Part shown: piece by piece, positions 15,174-21,351 of the stretch
Layout: every line of letters begins with the position of its first letter
How positions within the stretch are numbered: position 1 is the stretch's first letter
Assembly: GCA_036675265.1 (NCBI GenBank)
Contig: JAKFFJ010000059.1
Location: forward strand, 1 to 21,351
Direction of reading: 5' to 3'
DNA: 21,351 nucleotides
Source: CAMPJU01 sp036675265
GTDB taxonomy: Bacteria; Pseudomonadota; Gammaproteobacteria; Xanthomonadales; Xanthomonadaceae
Translations under genes and position numbers: made by a program
Notes under the pieces: generated by a model
Seen by the model: the letters and a program-made list of their open reading frames with translations, nothing else
What the model was told of the DNA's origin: nothing
The model's database searches: none

Positions 15174-15221
15174 GGGGCGGCAACCTGCGAAAGCACTGGG
15201 ACAGCCGCGCAGGATAGACGG

Positions 15222-16157
15222 TCAGCCGAACCCGTAGGGCAGGTTGGGCGAGGACACCACGCGTTCGCCGACCGGTTCGCCGCGCAGGAAGGCCAGCGCG
15301 AGCGCGATCGTCCCGGCGTCCTGGGCGATCCGGTTGTGGCCCAGCCCGCGCGTGCTCACCAGGCGCGCGCCCGGCCACAGGCGCGCATAGCGCTCGCCTT
15401 CGTGCCACGGCACCTCGCGGTCCTCCAGGTCGTGCACCACCAGCGCGGGGCACCCGATCCACGGCGCATTGCGGTGCGCCTGCAACTCGTCGAACGCGAT
15501 GCCGATGGACGCCTCGAACCCCGCCATCATCCTGCGGCAGATGCGCTCGGGCAGGCGCAACAGCCGGCCGAAGCGGAACGTGGCATCCACCGGGTCCGCC
15601 GCCGGCGCGAGCAGGAGTGCGCGCCCCGCGCGCAAGCCCCGTGCCAGAGCGACCGCGACCGCCGCGCCACCCAGCGAATGCCCGACCACCGCGGCGGCCG
15701 CGCCGAAATGCTGCACCACCGCGAACAGCGTGCAGGCGAAATCGGGAAGCGTGGTGTGCGTCCCGCTGCTGCGGCCATGCGCCGGCTGGTCGAACGCCAC
15801 CACCGCGTAACCGCTTGCCCGCAACGGCGCCACCCACGGCAGGAACCGCGTGCCATGGCTCGACCAGCCGTGTGCGAACAGGACGTAGGGCTCCGTGGAA
15901 GGATCGCCCCATGCATACGTGGCGATCGACTGGCCGTCCATGTCCAGCATGGCGAAGGCGGCGTCGTTCGTCGGCGTCGCGAGCGCCCGGGCGCGCGTAC
16001 TGCGTTGCGGCGTGCCGAACAGGCGGCCCGCCCGCCGGGCGGCCACCGAGGGCGCGACCACGCTGCAGGCCTGGAACGCGAGCCGCAGCGCGCCGAGGGT
16101 GAGGGCGGATCGAACGGTCGTGCTAATCGGAGGCGAAGCGGTGGGCGGCATGTTCAT
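15222..16157 (-). CDS. Alpha/beta-hydrolase fold protein
   Basis: This is a 311-residue serine hydrolase of unknown substrate. The oxyanion motif HGW lies at residues 96-98 and the nucleophile elbow GHSLGG places S161. D246 (HDLEDREVP) and H274 (GLGHNRI) complete a Ser-Asp-His triad. The first 60 residues are weakly hydrophobic and Arg-rich with no clear signal peptide. The ATG at 16157 lies nine bases after the TetR stop without a visible Shine-Dalgarno; a second in-frame ATG follows two codons later. Translation may therefore depend on coupling to tetR. Its place behind a TetR gene suggests that the regulator controls this enzyme, whose substrate may be related to the ligand. Both points are inference. 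Confidence 0.88.
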   Translation of the reverse strand: MNMPPTASPPISTTVRSALTLGALRLAFQACSVVAPSVAARRAGRLFGTPQRSTRARALATPTNDAAFAMLDMDGQSIATYAWGDPSTEPYVLFAHGWSSHGTRFLPWVAPLRASGYAVVAFDQPAHGRSSGTHTTLPDFACTLFAVVQHFGAAAAVVGHSLGGAAVAVALARGLRAGRALLLAPAADPVDATFRFGRLLRLPERICRRMMAGFEASIGIAFDELQAHRNAPWIGCPALVVHDLEDREVPWHEGERYARLWPGARLVSTRGLGHNRIAQDAGTIALALAFLRGEPVGERVVSSPNLPYGFG

Positions 16158-16166
16158 CGCGTTGGC

Positions 16167-16769
16167 TCAGGGAGCGTGGGTGGCGAACCAGCGCTCGACG
16201 GCCTGCTCGCCGTGGCGCATGGCCAGGTCGTCGCCGAACAGCCCGGCCTGGTGGTGCACCGCGAGCGGGAGTGCATACAGCTCGAAGACGTACTGGTCGG
16301 CATCGCCGGCGCGCAGGTGGCCGCATTCGATGGCCTGCTCGATCGTGCGGCGCAGTGCATCGCGCCAGCGTTGCTCGTTCGCGACCACCTTGTCGCGGAT
16401 CGCGCCGGGACGGTCGTCGTATTCGGCGACCGAGCCGAGCAGCACGCAGCCGCCGTCGCTGTTGCCGCGCACCCATTCGAACCAGTTGCGCATGACCGCG
16501 CGCAGGCGGGGCAGGCCGCGCGGCTGCGCGAGCGCCGGCGCGAGCACGCCTTCCCCGAAACGGCGGGCGGCTTCCTCGAGGACCGCGAGTTGCAGGTCCT
16601 CGCGCGACCCGAAATGGGCGAACACGCCGCTCTTGGACATGCCGACCGCCTGGGCGAGCGGGCCGATCGACAGGCCTTCCAGGCCGGCGAAACGCGCGAT
16701 CTCGTGGGCCCGGTCGATGATCGCCTCGCGGGTGGCGGAACCCTTGGCAGTGGCGGTCAGGGACGACAT
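16167..16769 (-). CDS. TetR/AcrR-family transcriptional regulator
   Basis: This is a 200-residue ligand-responsive repressor. Residues about 12-60 form the TetR DNA-binding domain with the helix-turn-helix at about 34-53 (LSIGPLAQAVGMSKSGVFAHF). The rest is a helical ligand-binding and dimerisation domain with a WFEWVRG segment and an acidic C-terminus. The ATG at 16769 is only seven bases from a -10-like TAATCT, and no ribosome binding site is visible, so the mRNA may be leaderless. An 18-bp imperfect palindrome at 16782-16799 fills the promoter spacer, which suggests self-repression. It is co-transcribed with the downstream hydrolase gene. Confidence 0.92.
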   Translation of the reverse strand: MSSLTATAKGSATREAIIDRAHEIARFAGLEGLSIGPLAQAVGMSKSGVFAHFGSREDLQLAVLEEAARRFGEGVLAPALAQPRGLPRLRAVMRNWFEWVRGNSDGGCVLLGSVAEYDDRPGAIRDKVVANEQRWRDALRRTIEQAIECGHLRAGDADQYVFELYALPLAVHHQAGLFGDDLAMRHGEQAVERWFATHAP

Positions 16770-16776
16770 GGTCGCC

Positions 16777-16806
16777 AGATTAGCACGACCGTTCGTTCTT
16801 CAACAA
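16777..16806 (-). promoter_or_regulatory. Promoter of the tetR-hydrolase unit
   Basis: On the minus strand, TTGTTG (16806-16801) and TAATCT (16782-16777) are separated by 18 bp, and a TGC extension precedes the -10. The expected start site falls within a base or two of the tetR ATG. The matches to consensus are moderate. The position between aguB and tetR implies that tetR has its own transcription start. Confidence 0.4.
16782..16799. promoter_or_regulatory. Candidate TetR operator
   Basis: The 18-bp sequence has the form AG-n-ACGA-n-CG-n-TCGT-n-CT and is self-complementary at 14 of 18 positions. It occupies the spacer of the tetR promoter, 12 bp before the ATG, where a TetR dimer would block RNA polymerase. 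Binding by the adjacent regulator is inferred from position and symmetry. Confidence 0.5.
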
Positions 16807-16815
16807 TGTGGGTCG

Positions 16816-17699
<884 letters not shown>

Positions 17700-17703
<4 letters not shown>

Positions 17704-18749
17704 GGCTGGAGCAATCCTTGCGGGAGTTGCATGGTGATGCAGTGCAGGCTGCCGTTCTGCCAGATCAATGGGCGACAGGGGACCTGGACGATCTCGCGCC
17801 CGGGGAATGCCTCGGCGAGGACCTCGGCGGCGGGGCCGTCCGCCGGGTCGCCGTACGCCGGCATCAGCACCGCGCCATCGAGGATGAGGAAGTTCGCGTA
17901 ACTGGCTGCCAGCCTTCGGTTTTCATCGACGATTGGCCGGGGCCAGGGAAGCGGGAACAGGCGATACGGCCGGCCCTCCTTCGTGCGCAGTCCGGCCAGT
18001 TCGCCCGCCATGGCCTGCAACTCGGCGTAGTGCGCGTCGCCCGGGTCGTCGCACGCCTGGAACACGATCGCGTCCCGGGCCGCGAATCGTGCCAGGGTAT
18101 CGACGTGCGCGTCGGTATCGTCGCCTTCCAGGGAGCCGTGCTCGAGCCACAGGACGCGGTCCTGGTGCAGCCAGTCGGCGAGCTTGCGCGACAGGTCGTC
18201 GCGGGTGGTGCCCGGGTGGCGTTCGCGCAGGCACTGCCAGGTGGTCAGCAACGTCCCCGCACCGTCCGTTTCGATCGCGCCACCTTCCAATGCAAAATCA
18301 ATGGATTGGCGTTCGTTCTTCACGAAGATTCCAGCATCGCGCAGACCCTGCACCAGCCGGTCGTCGCGGGACGCCTCGAATTTCCCGCCCCAGCCGGTGA
18401 ACCGGAAGTCCAGCAGGCGCGGTGGCCGGGCTGCATCGGCGGCCGGCACCAGCGTCACCGGGCCGGAATCACGCAGCCAGGTGTCGTCGTAGTCGACCTG
18501 CACGAACGCGACCCGTTCCATCGGCACGCGCGCGGACGACAACCGTGCGCGGGCATAGGCCTCGATGTCGTCGTCGGCGACGCACACCACCGCGCGCTCG
18601 AAGCGGGTGATGGCCGCGACCAGCGCGATGTACGTCTCCTCGACGTCCCCCAGCCGCTCCGCCCAGTCGGTTCCCGCGTGGGGCCACGCCAGCAGGATCG
18701 CGGACTGGGGCTCCCATTCCGCGGGAAACCGCAGGGAGGTGGCCGGCAA
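17700..18749 (-). CDS. aguA: Agmatine deiminase (agmatine iminohydrolase)
   Basis: AguA hydrolyses agmatine to N-carbamoylputrescine and ammonia and belongs to the Porphyromonas-type peptidylarginine deiminase family. Motifs seen in order are RFPAEWEPQSAILLAWPH, WLRDSGPVTL, FEGG-equivalent LEGGAIETDG, the DDTDAHVD histidine segment, and the nucleophile in QNGSLHCIT, 12 residues before the end. No ATG precedes the conserved start. I chose TTG at 18749, giving about 349 residues. TTG at 18761, just after the upstream stop, and TTG at 18815 (371 residues, overlapping the upstream gene by 53 bp) are alternatives. The Shine-Dalgarno is poor, so coupling to the upstream gene is likely. It overlaps aguB by four bases. 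Confidence 0.94.
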
Positions 18750-18762
18750 TGCCTCGCCCAAC

Positions 18763-19101
18763 TCAGCGGACCGGGGGCAACGGGCCGGTCTCGCCGGCGC
18801 TGGCGCGGTTGGCAACGGCGTCGATGACGGTGTCGCGCTCGAAGTAGACGGTGAACGCCGGATAGGTCCAGCGATGGATCACCGGCCACTGGGACTTCTG
18901 GCCGCCGCGGGGATCCAGCCGGGCGGCCGGTGCGCCGAAGCGGGCCTGCACCTGCGCCATGCTCAGACCCCGCGCGGGAAGGGCCGACGCGGGCTCGGCC
19001 TGCACGCGCTCCACCAGCAGCGTCTCGGCGCCGGCGGACCCGGCGAGGGCGAGCAGCAAGGGCAGGGCGGGCAGCGTGGCGAAGCGGAAACGACGATCCA
19101 T
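18763..19101 (-). CDS. Small exported protein with SmpA/OmlA-like motif
   Basis: This is a 112-residue exported protein of unknown function. It has a Sec signal (residues 1-25, probable cleavage at AGA-ET). A GLSMAQVQARFGAPAARL segment follows, recalling the 'G-s-aqV...lGxP' pattern of SmpA/OmlA (BamE)-like domains, then a strand-rich part (RWTYPAFTVYFERDTVIDAV). No lipobox is present. Proteins with this pattern are common in xanthomonads (recalled, not searched). The ATG at 19101 has GGAG eight to nine bases upstream and a TACAAT box at 19128-19133. The stop lies just upstream of the aguA start, so it is probably the first gene of the agu transcript. A functional link to agmatine metabolism is not shown. 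Confidence 0.78.
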   Translation of the reverse strand: MDRRFRFATLPALPLLLALAGSAGAETLLVERVQAEPASALPARGLSMAQVQARFGAPAARLDPRGGQKSQWPVIHRWTYPAFTVYFERDTVIDAVANRASAGETGPLPPVR

Positions 19102-19127
19102 GGCGATGCTCCGTCTGGGGACGCTGG

Positions 19128-19133
19128 GATTGT
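19128..19133 (-). promoter_or_regulatory. Candidate -10 element ahead of the exported protein and agu genes
   Basis: TACAAT on the minus strand matches five of six -10 positions and lies 26 bp before the ATG at 19101. No clear -35 is visible in the GC-rich DNA upstream. The predicted leader is about 20 nt and includes a GGAG ribosome binding site. Confidence 0.4.
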
Positions 19134-19177
19134 ACGGGCGACCTGCGAAGCCACCGTGGCGGGCGTCACGTCCCGGA

Positions 19178-19204
19178 ACGAAGAAGGCCGCCCCGTGGGC
19201 GGCC
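19178..19204 (-). terminator. Factor-independent terminator of rpmJ
   Basis: On the minus strand GGCCGCCC-ACG-GGGCGGCC (19204-19186) forms a perfect 8-bp stem with a three-base loop, followed by TTCTTCGTT. It lies 40 bp after the rpmJ stop and ahead of the next promoter. A second, smaller GCCGCC/GGCGGC hairpin (19220-19233) lies between it and rpmJ. Confidence 0.7.
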
Positions 19205-19244
19205 TCCTGGACTGCAATCGCCGCCTGGGCGGCGCCCGCATGCC

Positions 19245-19370
19245 TCAGCGCTGGCGCGCCTTGAAGCGGGGGTTCGACTTGCAGATCACGAAGACCTTGC
19301 CGCGGCGGCGGACGACCTTGCAGTCGCGGTGGCGGGCCTTCGCCGACTTCAGGGAGGACAGGACCTTCAT
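19245..19370 (-). CDS. rpmJ: Type B 50S ribosomal protein L36 (zinc-independent form)
   Basis: L36 is the smallest protein of the large ribosomal subunit. The 41-residue product (MKVLSSLKSAKARH..., ending KSNPRFKARQR) matches the type B form, like E. coli YkgO. It keeps only C17 and C30 and lacks the CxxC...C...H zinc ribbon of type A L36, so it should not bind zinc. ATG 19370 has an AGG ribosome binding site. It is a single-gene unit with its own promoter (19427-19456) and terminator (19178-19204), and is divergent from cmk. In many bacteria this form is Zur-repressed; I see no clear Zur palindrome here. Confidence 0.95.
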   Translation of the reverse strand: MKVLSSLKSAKARHRDCKVVRRRGKVFVICKSNPRFKARQR

Positions 19371-19426
19371 GACAACCTCGGCAACAGAATGGGATGGGCG
19401 TGCTGGTGGCGCCAGCGTAGCCGCAC

Positions 19427-19456
19427 ATTGTAACTGGTATTCCGCCGGTGGATCAA
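19427..19456 (-). promoter_or_regulatory. Sigma-70-type promoter of rpmJ
   Basis: On the minus strand TTGATC (19456-19451) and TACAAT (19432-19427) are separated by 18 bp. The matches to consensus are four of six and five of six. The predicted leader is about 50 nt. Confidence 0.5.
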
Positions 19457-19507
19457 CGGCTTGGGGGCAGGGGCAACCACTGGCATCCGCCATGCGGGGC
19501 CCCGCTT

Positions 19508-19513
19508 CATAAT
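19508..19513 (+). promoter_or_regulatory. Candidate -10 element of cmk, predicting a leaderless mRNA
   Basis: CATAAT matches five of six -10 positions. Only six bases separate it from the cmk ATG, so transcription would start at or next to the start codon. No Shine-Dalgarno precedes that ATG, which agrees with a leaderless message. No -35 is clear. Confidence 0.4.
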
Positions 19514-19519
19514 GGGCCG

Positions 19520-20233
19520 ATGCAGACCGCCGACGCCGACGCACCAGACGACCTCCCGACCGCTGATCCGGCTGCCCCGGTGCTGACCATCGACGGCCCC
19601 TCCGGCTCGGGCAAGGGCACCATCAGCCGCCTGGTGGCGCGGCACCTGGGCTGGCACTACCTCGATTCCGGGGCGCTGTATCGCGCCGTTGGCGTGGCCG
19701 CCAGCTGGGCGGACCTGGACCTGTCCGATGCCTCCGCCCTGGTGCGCTGCACCTTCGATACCCGGGTCGCGTTCCGCGAGGACCCGGCCGGTGAGCCGCG
19801 GGTCCTGATCAACGGCACCGACGCGACCGACGAGCTGCGCACCGAGACCGCGGGCGCCGCCGCCTCGGCGATCGCCGCGATCCCCGAAGTCCGCTCCGCC
19901 CTGACCAACCGCCAGCGGGCGTTCCGCCAGGTGCCCGGGCTGGTGGCCGACGGCCGCGACATGGGAACGGTGATCTTCCCGGACGCCCGCACCAAGGTGT
20001 TCCTCACCGCCAGCGCCGCCGAACGGGCCGAAAGACGCTATAAGCAGTTGAAGGACAAGGGGGTTTCCGTTACATTGGACGGTCTGCTGCGGGAGATCCT
20101 CGCCCGTGATGCCCGCGATGCCAATCGCGCGGTGGCGCCCTTGCGACCGGCCGAAGACGCCGTCCGCATCGATACCACCGGGTTGTCCATCGAGGTCGTG
20201 GTCGGGCGCGTGCTGGAAGCAGCCGGCGCCTGA
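19520..20233 (+). CDS. cmk: Cytidylate kinase
   Basis: Cmk phosphorylates CMP and dCMP to the diphosphates. The 237-residue product has the P-loop GPSGSGKGT at residues 26-34, the DSGALYRAVG CMP-binding segment, the DGRDMGTVIFP motif, and the lid region (AERAERRYKQLKDKG). It ends with the DATG-like motif RIDTTGLSIEVVV. The first 20 residues form an Asp/Ala/Pro-rich extension compared with E. coli Cmk (227 residues). The ATG at 19520 is preferred because of the -10 box just upstream; the frame is open for 72 more bases without similarity. It is followed by rpsA, as in most gammaproteobacteria. Confidence 0.96.
   Translation: MQTADADAPDDLPTADPAAPVLTIDGPSGSGKGTISRLVARHLGWHYLDSGALYRAVGVAASWADLDLSDASALVRCTFDTRVAFREDPAGEPRVLINGTDATDELRTETAGAAASAIAAIPEVRSALTNRQRAFRQVPGLVADGRDMGTVIFPDARTKVFLTASAAERAERRYKQLKDKGVSVTLDGLLREILARDARDANRAVAPLRPAEDAVRIDTTGLSIEVVVGRVLEAAGA
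20048..20076 (+). promoter_or_regulatory. Candidate rpsA promoter inside cmk
   Basis: TTGAAG (20048-20053), a 17-bp spacer and TACATT (20071-20076) lie within the cmk coding region, about 330 bp before the rpsA ATG. Each box matches four of six consensus positions and the spacing is ideal. E. coli rpsA also has promoters within and near cmk. It could be a chance match in coding DNA. Confidence 0.3.
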
Positions 20234-20350
20234 CGCCACGGACGGATCGTCGCGGCAGCGACCACCCGCCAGCGTGATCCCACGCCAGCGGCCACCAACC
20301 ACTGCACTCACGGCAAGGCGCATCCCGCGCAAGCCGATAACGGGTGGACC

Positions 20351-20376
20351 GGCGCGACATGCCGCATGCATGCGCC
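20351..20376 (+). promoter_or_regulatory. Structured leader segment upstream of rpsA
   Basis: The segment GGCG...CATGC (CGCAT) GCATG CGCC can form a bulged hairpin. It contains the perfect 12-bp palindrome CGCATGCATGCG (20363-20374), 30 bp before the rpsA ATG. E. coli rpsA has a folded leader without a good Shine-Dalgarno, and S1 represses it. Here only a weak GAG precedes the ATG, so a similar autoregulatory leader is possible. Confidence 0.35.
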
Positions 20377-20406
20377 CCGGTCTGTGTCATCAACCGAGAA
20401 TCATCA

Positions 20407-21351
<945 letters not shown>

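Noticed and set aside
20234..20406. Small RNA or extra gene between cmk and rpsA
   Set aside because: No ORF with a ribosome binding site and no terminator was found. The segment is best read as the rpsA leader.

Overview
The window looks like chromosomal DNA from a high-GC gammaproteobacterium of the Xanthomonadaceae (Lysobacter/Luteimonas type). The grounds are the strongly GC-biased third codon positions, the divergent rne/rluC pair, the cmk-rpsA pair, an nfuA gene followed by a TonB-shaped 'transmembrane repetitive' protein, a tandem RND permease operon of xanthomonad type, and long intergenic palindromes with a GCCATCCATGGC core. The genus is inferred. Most of the window is housekeeping or conserved accessory DNA. 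I see no phage, IS element, CRISPR array, tRNA or rRNA.

Layout. 1-176 (-): 5' end of rne, with a long leader reaching into 177-582. 583-1548 (+): rluC. 1545-2350 (-): a small lipoprotein with a TonB C-terminal domain, behind phhB. 2481-4826 (+): nfuA and a 578-residue single-pass, Pro/Ala-rich envelope protein. 4830-5695 (-): two monoheme c-type cytochromes, one secreted and one a lipoprotein. 5859-13605 (+): a tripartite RND efflux operon with one lipoprotein adaptor and two different permeases, but no outer-membrane channel gene. 13606-13943: a gene-free spacer with two large imperfect palindromes in opposite orientation. 13944-19101 (-): a run of co-directional genes. In transcription order these are a small exported SmpA-like protein, agmatine deiminase, N-carbamoylputrescine amidase, a TetR regulator with an apparent operator in its own promoter, an alpha/beta hydrolase and a TraB/PrgY membrane protein. 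19245-19370 (-): zinc-independent type B ribosomal protein L36, with a clear terminator. 19520-20233 (+): cmk. 20407-21351 (+): the first 315 codons of rpsA.

How the parts fit. AguA and AguB together convert agmatine to putrescine and overlap by ATGA. TetR and the hydrolase form a small self-regulated unit directly behind them. RNase E, RluC, Cmk, S1 and L36 are RNA and translation functions, and their genes carry regulatory-looking leaders: a hairpin abutting the rne ribosome binding site, a structured rpsA leader without a good Shine-Dalgarno sequence, and apparently leaderless cmk and tetR. The two RND permeases differ in their proton-relay residues, which suggests a heteromeric MdtBC-like pump.

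Nothing here is clearly a new defence or mobile system. The best leads are the paired palindromes at 13614-13901, the TonB-shaped repetitive protein next to nfuA, and the asymmetric permease pair.
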